Shown here: positions 18,061 to 26,739 of the stretch, in pieces
Layout of the letters: the number at the start of each line of letters is the position of its first letter
Numbering within the stretch: the stretch's first letter is position 1
NCBI RefSeq assembly: GCF_014253075.1
Contig: NZ_JACLZJ010000001.1
Location: 558,001-622,000 of the forward strand
DNA from: Ochrobactrum sp. CM-21-5
Lineage (GTDB): Bacteria; Pseudomonadota; Alphaproteobacteria; Rhizobiales; Rhizobiaceae
Length of the DNA: 64,000 bases
Reading direction: 5' to 3'
Translations under genes and position numbers: made by a program
Notes under the pieces: generated by a model
Databases searched by the model: none
Told to the model about the DNA's origin: nothing
Seen by the model: the letters and a program-made list of their open reading frames with translations, nothing else

Positions 18061-19179
18061 ATGGCACGTATTGAAAAAGTCGAGCTGCGCATGGTTGACC
18101 TTAAGCCGAAGGTCAAGCGTACCGATGCGATCCAGAGCTTTGTCAGTCAGGAAACGCCCATCGTAACCATCACCGACAGCGATGGGGCTGTTGGCACCGG
18201 CTATAGCTATACGATCGGAACCGGCGGTTCGTCGGTGATGCGGCTGCTGAACGATCATCTGGTGCCATTGATCATCGGGGATGATGCGGATTGCATCGAA
18301 GCGATCTGGCGCAAGCTCGAATTTGCAACCCATGCCACAACCATCGGCGCGATTACGGCGCTTGCGCTTGCTGCCATCGATACGGCTCTTTGGGACTTGC
18401 GTGCGAAAAAGCAGAAGCTGCCACTTTGGAAACTCGCAGGCGGTGCCAAGGATCGTTGTCCGCTTTACACGACCGAAGGCGGCTGGCTGCATATCGAAAA
18501 AGAAGCACTCGTTGAGGACGCACTGCAAGCCAAGGCCAAAGGTTTCTCCGGCTCCAAGGTGAAGATCGGCAAGCCGCATGGCTCGGAAGATTATGCGCGT
18601 CTTTCGGCTGTTCGTGCAGCCGTTGGTGACGGCTTTGAGATCATGACTGATTGCAATCAGGGCTTTACGGTGGATGAAGCGATCCGCCGTGCGGAGCGTC
18701 TGAAAGAGCTTGATCTGGCATGGATCGAAGAACCGCTTCCGGCTGATGATCTTGACGGTCATATACGCCTGACGCGCTCGACCGCGACGCCAATTGCAGT
18801 GGGTGAATCGATCTATTCGATCCGTCATTTCCGTGAATATATGCAGAAGGGCGCATGCTCGATCGTGCAGGTCGATGTGGCGCGCATCGGCGGCATCACG
18901 CCATGGCTGAAAGTGGCACATGCAGCGGAAGCCTTCGATATTCCGGTTTGCCCGCACTTCCTGATGGAACTGCATGTGAGCCTCACCTGCGCGGTGCAGA
19001 ATGGCCGTTATGTCGAATATATCCCGCAGCTCGATGAGCTGACCACCAAGGGCATGGAAATCCGTGATGGCCATGCCATCGCGCCGTCCGAGCCGGGCAT
19101 TGGTATCGAGTGGGATTGGGATGCCGTCCGCAGCCGTTCTGTTGCTGAGTTCACCCGTGAGATCGTGAGCGCGACATGA
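18061..19179 (+). CDS. Mandelate racemase/muconate lactonizing enzyme family protein
   Basis: A 372-residue enolase-superfamily enzyme. The Lys pair is in SKVKIGKP, metal ligands lie in MTDCNQGF, WIEEPLP and VGESIYS, and the other catalytic face has QVDVARIGG and CPHFLMELH. The Lys-and-His arrangement is that of the mandelate racemase subgroup, which abstracts a proton next to a carboxylate; most members are sugar-acid dehydratases. It sits within the transporter/catabolic operon, starting 2 bases after the ATPase gene. Because a separate L-fuconate dehydratase is encoded at 22662, this one probably acts on a different acid sugar or on an epimer. Substrate unknown. Confidence 0.88.
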   Translation: MARIEKVELRMVDLKPKVKRTDAIQSFVSQETPIVTITDSDGAVGTGYSYTIGTGGSSVMRLLNDHLVPLIIGDDADCIEAIWRKLEFATHATTIGAITALALAAIDTALWDLRAKKQKLPLWKLAGGAKDRCPLYTTEGGWLHIEKEALVEDALQAKAKGFSGSKVKIGKPHGSEDYARLSAVRAAVGDGFEIMTDCNQGFTVDEAIRRAERLKELDLAWIEEPLPADDLDGHIRLTRSTATPIAVGESIYSIRHFREYMQKGACSIVQVDVARIGGITPWLKVAHAAEAFDIPVCPHFLMELHVSLTCAVQNGRYVEYIPQLDELTTKGMEIRDGHAIAPSEPGIGIEWDWDAVRSRSVAEFTREIVSAT

Positions 19180-19508
19180 GTACACGTATGGGCATGATGA
19201 TCGGGCTCAAGCCTGAAAAGATCGCAGAATATAAGAAGCTGCATGCGAGCGTATGGCCGGAAATTCTGGCACTCATTTCCGAGTGCAACATCACCAATTA
19301 TACGATCTTTCTCAAAGAGCCCGAGAACCTGTTGTTCGGCACATGGGAATATGTCGGCACCGACTTTGAGGCCGACATGAAGAAGATGGCCGATAACCCG
19401 AAAAATCAGGAATGGTGGTCGGTCTGTATGCCATGCCAGAAGCCGCTTGAAACCCGCAAGGAGGGCGAGTGGTGGGCAATGATGGAGGAGGTTTTCCATC
19501 ATGACTGA
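19176..19508 (+). CDS. L-rhamnose/L-fucose mutarotase family protein
   Basis: A 110-residue protein of the L-rhamnose mutarotase (RhaM/DUF718) family, beginning MSTRMGMMIGLKPEKIAEYKKLHASVWPEI. The early His and the C-terminal half with WEYVGTDFEADMKKMADNP and the Trp pair near EWWSVCMPCQ are typical. These proteins speed interconversion of sugar anomers. The start overlaps the previous stop (ATGA) and the next gene overlaps its end by 8 bases, so it is tightly embedded in the sugar operon. The enzymes around it favour L-fucose or a similar 6-deoxyhexose. Confidence 0.88.
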   Translation: MSTRMGMMIGLKPEKIAEYKKLHASVWPEILALISECNITNYTIFLKEPENLLFGTWEYVGTDFEADMKKMADNPKNQEWWSVCMPCQKPLETRKEGEWWAMMEEVFHHD

Positions 19509-20580
19509 GATCTTCGATCCCAAAACCCTGCGCCAATGGTGGGCCAAGCCGTCTCAACCAAAGCCTATCGTGATTTTCGGTGCAGGCAGCATTGTCGGCG
19601 ACGCGCATCTGCCCGCCTACAAGAAGGGCGGCTTTCCTGTCGCGGGAATTTTCGACCCCAATCTGGATAAGGCCAAAACTTTGGCCGACACATGGGGCGT
19701 GAAGGTCTTTGCGAGCATTGAAGAAGCATTGGCTATCGAAGGCGCGATCTTCGATCTGGCGACGCCGCCTTCAGCCCATGCCTCGATCCTTTCGCAATTG
19801 CCGGAAGGCGCAGCCGTTCTGATCCAGAAGCCGATGGGTAGTGATCTTGATGCAGCCACAGAAATTCTGAAGGTCTGCCGCGCGCGCAATCTCAAAGCGG
19901 CAGTGAATTTCCAACTGCGTTTTGCGCCAATGATGTTGGCACTTTACGATGCCGTCGATAAGGGTTTGCTTGGCGAAGTCGTGGATTTCGACGCATGGCT
20001 GGCGCTTGCCACCCCTTGGGGTCTGTGGCCTTTCCTCAAAGGCCTGCCGCGTATCGAGATCGCTATGCATTCGATCCATTATCTGGATTTTGTGCGCGGT
20101 CTGCTTGGCAATCCGCTAGGTGTTCACGCCAAGACCATCGGCCATCCGAACCACGACGTTGCCCAGACGCGCACGGCTGCGATCCTTGATTATGGCGACC
20201 GCGTGCGTTGCGCGCTGTCGATCAATCACGATCATGATTTTGGTCGCAAGTTTCAGGCCTGCGAGTTCCGCATCTGCGGGACTGAAGGTGCCGCCTATGT
20301 GAAACTCGGCGTCAATCTCGACTATCCGCGCGGCGAGCCGGACGAGCTTTGGATCAGGCCGAAGGGCGGTGACGACTGGGTGCAGGTCGCGCTTGAAGGC
20401 GCGTGGTTCCCGGATGCATTTCTCAATCGCATGGCGCAGTTGCAGCGCTTCGCGACGGGCGAGGATGCTGAACTGGTCGGCTCGGTCGAGGATGCCTGGC
20501 ACACCATGGCGCTGGTCGAGGCTGCCTATCAGTCGAGCGCTGCGCCCGCTACGCCGCTTGCTGCCAAACCGGAGTTTTGA
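19501..20580 (+). CDS. Gfo/Idh/MocA family NAD(P)-dependent dehydrogenase, candidate sugar 1-dehydrogenase
   Basis: A 359-residue oxidoreductase. The Rossmann motif [17 protein letters not shown] is at about residues 24-40, and a Gfo/Idh/MocA C-terminal domain follows, with [14 protein letters not shown]. The catalytic-lysine motif reads QKPMG where most relatives have EKP. In this operon a sugar 1-dehydrogenase is the only missing entry step of the non-phosphorylating L-fucose pathway, so oxidation of the sugar to its lactone is the proposed role. The ATG overlaps the mutarotase gene by 8 bases. Confidence 0.82.
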   Translation: MTEIFDPKTLRQWWAKPSQPKPIVIFGAGSIVGDAHLPAYKKGGFPVAGIFDPNLDKAKTLADTWGVKVFASIEEALAIEGAIFDLATPPSAHASILSQLPEGAAVLIQKPMGSDLDAATEILKVCRARNLKAAVNFQLRFAPMMLALYDAVDKGLLGEVVDFDAWLALATPWGLWPFLKGLPRIEIAMHSIHYLDFVRGLLGNPLGVHAKTIGHPNHDVAQTRTAAILDYGDRVRCALSINHDHDFGRKFQACEFRICGTEGAAYVKLGVNLDYPRGEPDELWIRPKGGDDWVQVALEGAWFPDAFLNRMAQLQRFATGEDAELVGSVEDAWHTMALVEAAYQSSAAPATPLAAKPEF

Positions 20581-20582
20581 CC

Positions 20583-21029
20583 ATGGCCGAACAGAAAATC
20601 TATTACGAAGATTATGAGCTTGGGTCTGAGCGCATGACCTATGGCCGCTCGATCACCGAAACCGATTTCGTGGTTCACGCCGGACATACGGGCGATTTTT
20701 TCCCGCACCATATGGATGCAGAGTTCGCAAAAACTTTGCCGGGCGGTCAGCGCATTGCCCATGGCACGATGATCTTTGCTATCGGCGTTGGATTGACTGC
20801 GACGCTTATTAACCCGGTTGCATTTTCTTATGGGTATGACCGGCTGCGTTTCGTGCGCCCCGTGCACATCGGCGATACGATCCGCACGCGTGTGACGATC
20901 AGCGCCAAAGACGATGACCCAAAACGCGCGCATTTGGGCCGCGTGACTGAACGGTGTGAAGTGCTTAATCAGCGGGAAGAAGTGGTGCTTGTATGCGACC
21001 ATATCCTGCTTGTCGAACGGAAGGCTTGA
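20583..21029 (+). CDS. MaoC-family (R)-hydratase-like protein
   Basis: A 148-residue hot-dog-fold protein. The hydratase motif is present: [13 protein letters not shown] supplies the Asp/His pair and [12 protein letters not shown] the following conserved glycine-rich turn, as in MaoC/FadR2-type enoyl-CoA hydratases. It starts 2 bases after the dehydrogenase gene, and the SDR gene begins 2 bases after its end. Such enzymes normally act on CoA thioesters, which are not part of the classical L-fuconate route; with the CoA-transferase at 9503 it hints at a CoA-linked branch. Alternatively it may have been recruited for non-CoA dehydration. Confidence 0.85.
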   Translation: MAEQKIYYEDYELGSERMTYGRSITETDFVVHAGHTGDFFPHHMDAEFAKTLPGGQRIAHGTMIFAIGVGLTATLINPVAFSYGYDRLRFVRPVHIGDTIRTRVTISAKDDDPKRAHLGRVTERCEVLNQREEVVLVCDHILLVERKA

Positions 21030-21031
21030 AG

Positions 21032-21766
21032 ATGACGATACGATTTGATGGAAAAACCGCTCTGGTGACAGCTGCAGCGCAAGGTATTGGCCGTGCCAGC
21101 GCGCTGGCTTTCGCAGAGGCCGGTGCAAAGGTTTTCGCGACCGACATCAATATGGACGCCTTGAAGGAAATTGAAGGCGTATCCGGCATTGTCATCCGCA
21201 AGCTGAACGTTCTTGACGATGCGGAAGTGAAGGCGCTCGTCGCCGAAATTGGTCAGGTGGACATTCTGTTCAACTGCGCTGGTGTCGTCCATGGCGGTTC
21301 CATCCTTGAGATGAAGGATGAAGACCTCGACTTCGCAATCAATCTCAACGTCAAGGCGATGATCCGCACCATTCAGGCTGTGCTGCCCGGTATGCTGGAA
21401 CGCAAGGACGGCGCTATCGTCAACATGGCGTCGGTTGCTTCCAGCGTGAAGGGCGTGCCCAATCGCTTCGCCTATGGTGTCACCAAGGCCGCCGTCATCG
21501 GCCTCACCAAAGCCGTCGCTGCCGATTATGTCGCCAAGGGCGTCCGTTGCAACGCGATTTGTCCCGGTACGGTGGAAAGCCCGTCATTGCAGGACCGCCT
21601 GCGCGCGCAGGGCGATTATGAAGAGCAGCGCGCCGCCTTCATCGCCCGCCAGCCGATTGGCCGCATCGGTCAACCCGAAGAGATTGCCGATCTCGCCGTG
21701 TATCTCGCCGGCGCCACCTACACGACCGGCCAAGCCTACAACATCGATGGCGGTTGGACGATCTAA
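21032..21766 (+). CDS. Short-chain dehydrogenase, probable 2-keto-3-deoxy-L-fuconate dehydrogenase
   Basis: A 244-residue classical SDR. The nucleotide-binding motif is TAAAQGIGRASA (residues 11-22), NAG is replaced by NCAG, and catalytic Ser, Tyr and Lys lie in MASVAS and YGVTKAA. It matches the pattern of the FabG-like enzymes that oxidise 2-keto-3-deoxy-L-fuconate at C4 to 2,4-diketo-3-deoxy-L-fuconate. The flanking FAH-family hydrolase and L-fuconate dehydratase genes supply exactly the following and preceding steps. The ATG at 21032 follows GGCTTGAAG and is preferred over an upstream in-frame start inside maoC. Confidence 0.86.
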   Translation: MTIRFDGKTALVTAAAQGIGRASALAFAEAGAKVFATDINMDALKEIEGVSGIVIRKLNVLDDAEVKALVAEIGQVDILFNCAGVVHGGSILEMKDEDLDFAINLNVKAMIRTIQAVLPGMLERKDGAIVNMASVASSVKGVPNRFAYGVTKAAVIGLTKAVAADYVAKGVRCNAICPGTVESPSLQDRLRAQGDYEEQRAAFIARQPIGRIGQPEEIADLAVYLAGATYTTGQAYNIDGGWTI

Positions 21767-21802
21767 ACCCTACCCATTCCCTTCCCAAGCAGGAGTAGTA
21801 CA

Positions 21803-22648
21803 ATGAAATTTCTTCGTTATGGCGAAGCCGGTCAGGAAAAGCCCGGCCTTCTCGATGCCGATGGCAATATCCGCGATCTTTCCGCCCATGTGAGCGATCT
21901 TTCCGGCGCAGCACTCACCCCCGAAGCGCTGGCAAAGCTTGGCGCGCTTGATGTGAATGCGCTGCCCAAGGTTGAAGGCAATCCGCGCCTTGGTGCTTGC
22001 GTTGCCGGCACCGGCAAGTTCATCTGCATCGGCCTCAACTATTCCGACCATGCCGCCGAAACCGGCGCGACCGTTCCGTCCGAGCCGATCATCTTCATGA
22101 AGGCCACCTCGGCCATCGTCGGCCCGAATGACGATCTTCTCATTCCGCGCGGCTCCGAAAAGACCGATTGGGAAGTCGAGCTTGGCATCGTGATCGGCAA
22201 GACCGCAAAATATGTCAGCGAAGAAGACGCGCTTGATTATGTCGCCGGTTACTGCACCATTCATGATGTGTCCGAACGCGCATTCCAGATCGAGCGTCAG
22301 GGTCAGTGGACCAAGGGCAAGTCCTGCGACACATTCGGCCCGACCGGCCCATGGCTGGTGACGAAAGACGAAATCGCAGACCCGGAAAACCTTGCCATGT
22401 GGCTCAAGGTCAATGGCGAAACCATGCAGGACGGCTCGTCGAAGACCATGGTCTATGGCGTCCGCCATCTCGTTTCCTACCTGTCGCAGTTCATGTCGCT
22501 TCAGCCGGGTGATATCATCTCCACCGGCACGCCTCCCGGCGTAGGCATGGGCATGAAACCGCCGCGCTATCTAAAGGCTGGCGATGTCGTCGAACTCGGC
22601 ATCGAAGGGCTGGGCACGCAGAAGCAGAACGTGCGCGCCGACATCTGA
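21803..22648 (+). CDS. Fumarylacetoacetate hydrolase family protein, probable 2,4-diketo-3-deoxy-L-fuconate hydrolase
   Basis: A 281-residue FAH-family hydrolase. It has GLNYSDHAAETG (about residue 74), metal-binding acids in EPIIFMKATSAIVGP and DWEVELGIVIGK, and the C-terminal GDIISTGTPPGVGMGM. In the non-phosphorylating L-fucose route this enzyme splits 2,4-diketo-3-deoxy-L-fuconate to pyruvate and L-lactate. It is preceded by CAGGAGTAG as ribosome-binding site and followed 13 bases later by the L-fuconate dehydratase gene. Confidence 0.9.
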   Translation: MKFLRYGEAGQEKPGLLDADGNIRDLSAHVSDLSGAALTPEALAKLGALDVNALPKVEGNPRLGACVAGTGKFICIGLNYSDHAAETGATVPSEPIIFMKATSAIVGPNDDLLIPRGSEKTDWEVELGIVIGKTAKYVSEEDALDYVAGYCTIHDVSERAFQIERQGQWTKGKSCDTFGPTGPWLVTKDEIADPENLAMWLKVNGETMQDGSSKTMVYGVRHLVSYLSQFMSLQPGDIISTGTPPGVGMGMKPPRYLKAGDVVELGIEGLGTQKQNVRADI

Positions 22649-22661
22649 TTACGGACAGAAA

Positions 22662-23939
22662 ATGACAAAAATTACTGATCTGCGCGTCTTTGACCTGCGC
22701 TTTCCCACGTCGCAAAGTCTGGACGGCTCGGATGCGATGAATCCCGACCCGGATTATTCGGCAGCCTACGTCATCCTTGATACGGATGACGAGGCGCTGA
22801 AGGGCCACGGTCTGACCTTCACCATCGGGCGCGGCAATGATATTTGCTGTCAGGCGATCCTCGCCATGCGCCATCTGGTGGTGGGCAGCTCGCTCGATGA
22901 AATCCGCGAACATCCCGGCAAATACTGGCGTCATCTGACGAGCGACAGCCAGTTGCGCTGGATCGGCCCTGAAAAGGGCGCGATGCATCTGGCGACCGGT
23001 GCGGTCGTCAATGCGATCTGGGACCTGCTGGCGAAACAGTCCGGCAAGCCGGTCTGGCGTCTGGTATCGGAAATGTCTGCGGAAGAAATCGCCGATATCG
23101 TCGATTACCGCTATCTGACCGATGTGCTGACACGCGACGAAGCCGTTGAAATCCTGCGTAAGGCGGAAAACGGCAAGGCCGAACGTATCGCTGAACTCGA
23201 AAGCAATGGCTATCCCTGCTACACCACTTCGGCAGGCTGGCTTGGCTATGACGACGACAAGCTGCGCCGTCTTTGCCAGGAAGCCATCGATGAAGGCTTC
23301 AACCACGTCAAGATGAAGGTCGGGCGCGATCTGGAAGATGACATTCGCCGTCTCACCATCGCGCGCGAGGTAATCGGCCCGGATCGTTATCTGATGATCG
23401 ATGCCAATCAGGTCTGGGAGGTCGATCAGGCGATTGAATGGGTCAACAAGCTGGCCTTCTCCAAGCCGTTCTTCATCGAAGAGCCGACCAGCCCGGACGA
23501 TGTGGCTGGCCATCGCAAGATCCGCGAAGCCATCGGCGATGTGAAGGTTGCGACCGGCGAAATGTGCCAGAACCGCATCATGTTCAAGCAGTTCATCGCT
23601 GAAGGCGCGATTGATATCGTGCAGATCGATAGCTGCCGCATGGGCGGGCTGAATGAAGTTCTGGCCGTGCTGCTGATTGCTGCGAAATACGAAAAGCCGG
23701 TCTGGCCCCATGCGGGCGGCGTCGGCCTGTGTGAATATGTGCAGCATCTGTCGATGATCGACTATGTTGCCGTTTCAGGCACCAAGGAAGGCCGTGTGAT
23801 CGAATATGTTGATCATCTGCACGAACACTTCCTCGATCCGTGTCTGATCAGGGACGCGGCCTATATGCCGCCATCGCTGCCGGGCTTCTCGATTGAGATG
23901 AAACCCCAATCGATTACGGAATATACTTTCAAGGGTTGA
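22662..23939 (+). CDS. L-fuconate dehydratase
   Basis: A 425-residue enolase-superfamily enzyme, length and opening (MTKITDLRVFDLRFPTSQ) typical of L-fuconate dehydratase. Key residues are visible: KMKVG (Lys base), MIDANQVW, FIEEPTSPD and ATGEMCQ (metal ligands), QIDSCRMGG and WPHAGGVG (Asp-His dyad). It converts L-fuconate to 2-keto-3-deoxy-L-fuconate. It is the last gene of the operon and is followed directly by a strong terminator. The start is chosen from the family opening; in-frame codons further upstream lie inside the FAH gene. Confidence 0.93.
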   Translation: MTKITDLRVFDLRFPTSQSLDGSDAMNPDPDYSAAYVILDTDDEALKGHGLTFTIGRGNDICCQAILAMRHLVVGSSLDEIREHPGKYWRHLTSDSQLRWIGPEKGAMHLATGAVVNAIWDLLAKQSGKPVWRLVSEMSAEEIADIVDYRYLTDVLTRDEAVEILRKAENGKAERIAELESNGYPCYTTSAGWLGYDDDKLRRLCQEAIDEGFNHVKMKVGRDLEDDIRRLTIAREVIGPDRYLMIDANQVWEVDQAIEWVNKLAFSKPFFIEEPTSPDDVAGHRKIREAIGDVKVATGEMCQNRIMFKQFIAEGAIDIVQIDSCRMGGLNEVLAVLLIAAKYEKPVWPHAGGVGLCEYVQHLSMIDYVAVSGTKEGRVIEYVDHLHEHFLDPCLIRDAAYMPPSLPGFSIEMKPQSITEYTFKG

Positions 23940-23945
23940 AACTAG

Positions 23946-23976
23946 AAAAGCCGCGTTTTAAACGCGGCTTTTTTTT
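23946..23976 (+). terminator. Rho-independent terminator of the sugar-acid operon
   Basis: Stem AAAAGCCGCGTT / AACGCGGCTTTT with a TTA-type loop and a long T-run, 6 bases after the fuconate dehydratase stop. Confidence 0.95.
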
Positions 23977-24053
23977 CAAAGGAATTTGTTTATCAGCGCG
24001 GTGTCTGACCGACGTCGCGATGTGAAAATACAAAACCCGCGACCGGGCATGCT

Positions 24054-24677
24054 CTATATTTTCTTCCAACGGCGAATCGTATTCTCTTGCCATCCGTTCT
24101 CATGCAGCAGGGGCATGTCGCTGTTGAAGCAAGGCCAGCCGATACACAGATAGAAACTGAAACGCCAATCCATCGGCACCTGGAACAACTGCTTCATCGC
24201 ATCCGGTTCGAGAATCGAAACCATACCTACGCCAAGGCCGAGAGAACGAGCTGCCAGATTGAGGTTCTGCACAGCCATTGCAGTGCTTTGCTCAAGGGTG
24301 GAGGCCATAGTCTGCCGACCAAGTCCATGGCCTTCTACTGGATCGGTTTCAGTAAAAATGGCAAGTTGCACAGGGGCGGTCTGAATAGCTTCGAGCTTCA
24401 GCTTTTTGTATTCACTGGCGCGGGCCTGGTCATAAACTCGTGCTGCCTGCCGGTTTGATGTTTCAAATATGCAGTGTACCGCTTCTCGCTTCTCAGCGCT
24501 TTGAACCTCGAAGATTCGCCATGGCCGCGAATTTCCAACTGACGGTGCATATTCCATTGCCTCGTGCAGCTTTTCGAGCCATTTGTCCGGCACGGGCGCT
24601 GTCTGGAAATGCCTTGTGTCCCGCCGCCATCGCAAAATGCTGAAGAGGGCGTCTTGATCGGTCGGAGAGAATTTCAT
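24054..24677 (-). CDS. bluB: BluB-like nitroreductase-fold protein, 5,6-dimethylbenzimidazole synthase
   Basis: A 207-residue protein of the BluB branch of the nitroreductase fold. It has the FMN-binding RWRRDTRHF start, APSVGNSRPWRIF, LKLEAIQTAPVQLAIF and the diagnostic TAMAVQNLNLAARSLGLGVGMVSI. BluB breaks down reduced FMN to 5,6-dimethylbenzimidazole, the lower ligand of cobalamin. The gene stands alone between the sugar operon terminator and the left end of the integrated element. Its 5' flank is only 80 bp from the attL repeat. No other cobalamin genes are nearby, so the assignment rests on sequence pattern. Confidence 0.82.
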   Translation of the reverse strand: MKFSPTDQDALFSILRWRRDTRHFQTAPVPDKWLEKLHEAMEYAPSVGNSRPWRIFEVQSAEKREAVHCIFETSNRQAARVYDQARASEYKKLKLEAIQTAPVQLAIFTETDPVEGHGLGRQTMASTLEQSTAMAVQNLNLAARSLGLGVGMVSILEPDAMKQLFQVPMDWRFSFYLCIGWPCFNSDMPLLHENGWQENTIRRWKKI

Positions 24678-24757
24678 AAGATCTCGGAACGCGATCCGTT
24701 AACTACGAATTTAATCAAAGCAGAACACGCAGTTGAGAATAGCCTTTGGAAGAAGAG

Positions 24758-24805
24758 TGGTGCCCGGAGGCGGATTCGAACCACCGACACGCGGATTTTC
24801 AATCC
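24758..24805. repeat. attL, 48-bp direct repeat of the tRNA-Phe 3' end
   Basis: Identical to 42338-42385. It starts TGGTGCCCGGAGG and ends TTTTCAATCC, covering the CCA end, T arm, variable region and anticodon 3' side of tRNA-Phe. Sequence diverges straight afterwards (TACTT here, GCTGC at the right end). It lies 46 bases from the integrase stop. Confidence 0.95.
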
Positions 24806-24851
24806 TACTTTTTATGTTGAAAATACGCAAGAAAACGCCGAATATGTTCCA

Positions 24852-26057
24852 TTATGTTGCAGGTGCTGGCGTTCCAAGTAAGGCGTGTTGCGCCGCAGCA
24901 AGTTCGTCCGATGTGTCCGCGCCGGGGAAAAGATGGCCGTAAACGTCTGCCGTGATGCTAATAGTCGCATGCCCCATACGTGACTGAACCATCTTTAATG
25001 GCAGCCCGAGGCCGCCGTCTTCTTTGCGGTTAATCATCCAAGACGCATAGAAGTGCCTGGCGCTGTGAAGGCCGGAATACTTCGCATCTAAGATGGCTTT
25101 GCCGTCATCATCCTTCTTGCCGGTATCGACGACCACACCGGCCCTGATCTGGGCAGCCATCCAACCACGACGGCGCATGTTTGCGAGACCTTCTACCGAT
25201 CCAGCACCGGTGGGAAAGCAAAGGTTCAGCTTCCCCTTTGGACACACGTGCCGCCAGTCCTTCAAGGCATCAATGACAATTGGCGGAATCGGGATTGTAC
25301 GTTCACCGGCTTCGGACTTCGGCGCTCCGATTTCATTAAATCTGTCGGCTCGCTGACTGACGTTCACTTCGCCTTTTTTCAGGTCTACATCATCCCATCG
25401 AAGACCGCGCAGTTCCGATGCGCGTAGGCCGGCGAAGATGGCGACAAGGAACAACGGGCGCCAACGCCCTTCAAGCGCACCGATAATCGACCGAATTTCG
25501 CCCGTCGTCGGAATATCGACGCCTACCTTCAATTTGCCCTTCTGACGCTTCTCTACACGCCTATCCGCTCCGCGCGTTCTGGTCTTGGACTTTTCACGCA
25601 CCACATTGCGCACGACGAGTCCGCGGTCCTGCGCGTCGGCAAGAAGGGAGCCGAGGCTAACTAGAACCTTGCGCACCATTGCAGGCGACCGGCCTTCTTC
25701 CCGTAGCTTGTCTTCAAAAGCGCGGATGGATGCAATGTTGAGCTTGGAGAGCTTCGTTGCGCCGATGAATGGAACTATGTGCAAGTCGACGTGCTGCCGA
25801 TATTGATTAGCTGTCGTGCGCTCAAGGCCGCGGGCGTCAACCGCCGCCAGCCATAGCTCGCCCGCCTTCTTGACGGTAACGCTTTCCGATTCCGCGACAT
25901 GCACGCCTTGTCGAACTTCACCGCGTGCGGTCAGCAGAAAGTCGTCAGCGTCCTTCTTGCGTACGAATTGTTTGAAGCGGCGCTTGCCATCGCCATCCCG
26001 GTATTCGGCAAGCCACGCGATTTTTCCCGAAGGCAGGGTGCGTTTTCTAATAGCCAT
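24852..26057 (-). CDS. int: Tyrosine-type site-specific integrase
   Basis: A 401-residue phage integrase. An N-terminal AP2-like arm-binding region (MAIRKRTLPSGKIAWLAEYR) is followed by a SAM-like core-binding domain (about 65-170) and the catalytic domain (about 185-385). The catalytic Arg is in AGLRASELRG, the His-X-X-Arg is in LHSARHFYAS and the nucleophilic Tyr is in ITADVYGHLFP. It reads outward toward attL and would recombine the tRNA-Phe site. Upstream lies a short palindrome and the divergent AlpA-like gene, the usual integration/excision control arrangement. Confidence 0.95.
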   Translation of the reverse strand: MAIRKRTLPSGKIAWLAEYRDGDGKRRFKQFVRKKDADDFLLTARGEVRQGVHVAESESVTVKKAGELWLAAVDARGLERTTANQYRQHVDLHIVPFIGATKLSKLNIASIRAFEDKLREEGRSPAMVRKVLVSLGSLLADAQDRGLVVRNVVREKSKTRTRGADRRVEKRQKGKLKVGVDIPTTGEIRSIIGALEGRWRPLFLVAIFAGLRASELRGLRWDDVDLKKGEVNVSQRADRFNEIGAPKSEAGERTIPIPPIVIDALKDWRHVCPKGKLNLCFPTGAGSVEGLANMRRRGWMAAQIRAGVVVDTGKKDDDGKAILDAKYSGLHSARHFYASWMINRKEDGGLGLPLKMVQSRMGHATISITADVYGHLFPGADTSDELAAAQHALLGTPAPAT

Positions 26058-26122
26058 ATGTGTTGCATACTCGACACGCGGAATATTTGCAACATATGAA
26101 AATGGTCAAACAAAAATGAAAT

Positions 26123-26138
26123 CCATTAACGCTAATGG
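26123..26138. promoter_or_regulatory. Palindrome between int and the AlpA-like gene
   Basis: CCATTA and TAATGG arms around a 4-base centre, 66 bases upstream of the integrase start. Likely an operator or excisionase binding site. The remaining bases to 26332 contain GC-rich small hairpins (around 26185-26235) and no convincing gene. Confidence 0.45.
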
Positions 26139-26332
26139 AGCAGACAACAGTTATAGTGGGCAGAAATTTCCGACAGACTCACGTCTGGTCCGAAGGACCG
26201 CAAAGCGGTCGAAGCCGGTCCTTGGGACCAACGCCCAACGAAAAGCCGCCACCGAACCCCGCGGCACCTTTCACACCAAACCACTACCACGCCAGACGTG
26301 CGCCTTCGCGCGCTGGTCAACACGAGGACATT

Positions 26333-26536
26333 ATGCACGCTTCGAATGACAATTCGCTGGCGTCCGACCTTCTGGTGGGCGCAAAGGCAATATCAGAATT
26401 CTCGGGCTTCCCGGCCCGCACCATCTATCACCTCTGCGAAAAGGGCGTCTTCCCTCATTTTCGCGCTGGCGATCTTCTGTGCGCTCGCAAGTCGACAATC
26501 CTGCGCTGGGTATCTGATCAGGAAGGCGCGGCATGA
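26333..26536 (+). CDS. AlpA/excisionase-like MerR-type helix-turn-helix protein
   Basis: A 67-residue protein with LLVGAKAISEFSGFPARTIYHLCEKGVFPHFRAG (helices broken here for length), the pattern of HTH_17/AlpA DNA-binding proteins, followed by LCARKSTILRWV. The ATG at 26333 follows a CGAGGA ribosome-binding site. An upstream in-frame extension of 66 codons is basic, proline-rich and probably untranslated. AlpA proteins switch on excision or replication genes in phages and satellites. It overlaps the next gene by four bases. Confidence 0.8.
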   Translation: MHASNDNSLASDLLVGAKAISEFSGFPARTIYHLCEKGVFPHFRAGDLLCARKSTILRWVSDQEGAA

Positions 26537-26739
26537 AAATCACCGATTACAAACAGAACAAGGCGCGTGAAATCATCGAGGATGCCATGAGCCAGCTTAT
26601 GACTTTGGGCATGAACAACGACAACGCTGCCGGGCTATTAGTCATTCAAGGCATTATCCGCGTTGAATCGATGGAAAAGCGCAAGTCATTTTCAGAAACG
26701 GTTGCTTCATTTGCAGAAGACGCTGAGGACGATGAATGA
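26533..26739 (+). CDS. Small element protein, unknown function
   Basis: A 68-residue acidic-ended protein (MKITDYKQNKAREIIEDAMSQ..., ending AEDAEDDE). No domain recognised; mainly helical by composition. It overlaps the genes on both sides by ATGA, so it belongs to the early operon between the AlpA-like gene and the replication ATPase. Confidence 0.7.
   Translation: MKITDYKQNKAREIIEDAMSQLMTLGMNNDNAAGLLVIQGIIRVESMEKRKSFSETVASFAEDAEDDE

Noticed and set aside
17965-19185. 406-codon frame antisense to the mandelate-racemase-family gene
   Set aside because: Shadow frame; the sense frame carries all enolase motifs.
22515-23747. 410-codon frame antisense to fuconate dehydratase
   Set aside because: Shadow frame of a clear enzyme gene.
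26135-26332. N-terminal extension of the AlpA-like protein
   Set aside because: Proline- and Arg-rich, crosses palindromes, and the internal ATG at 26333 has a good ribosome-binding site.
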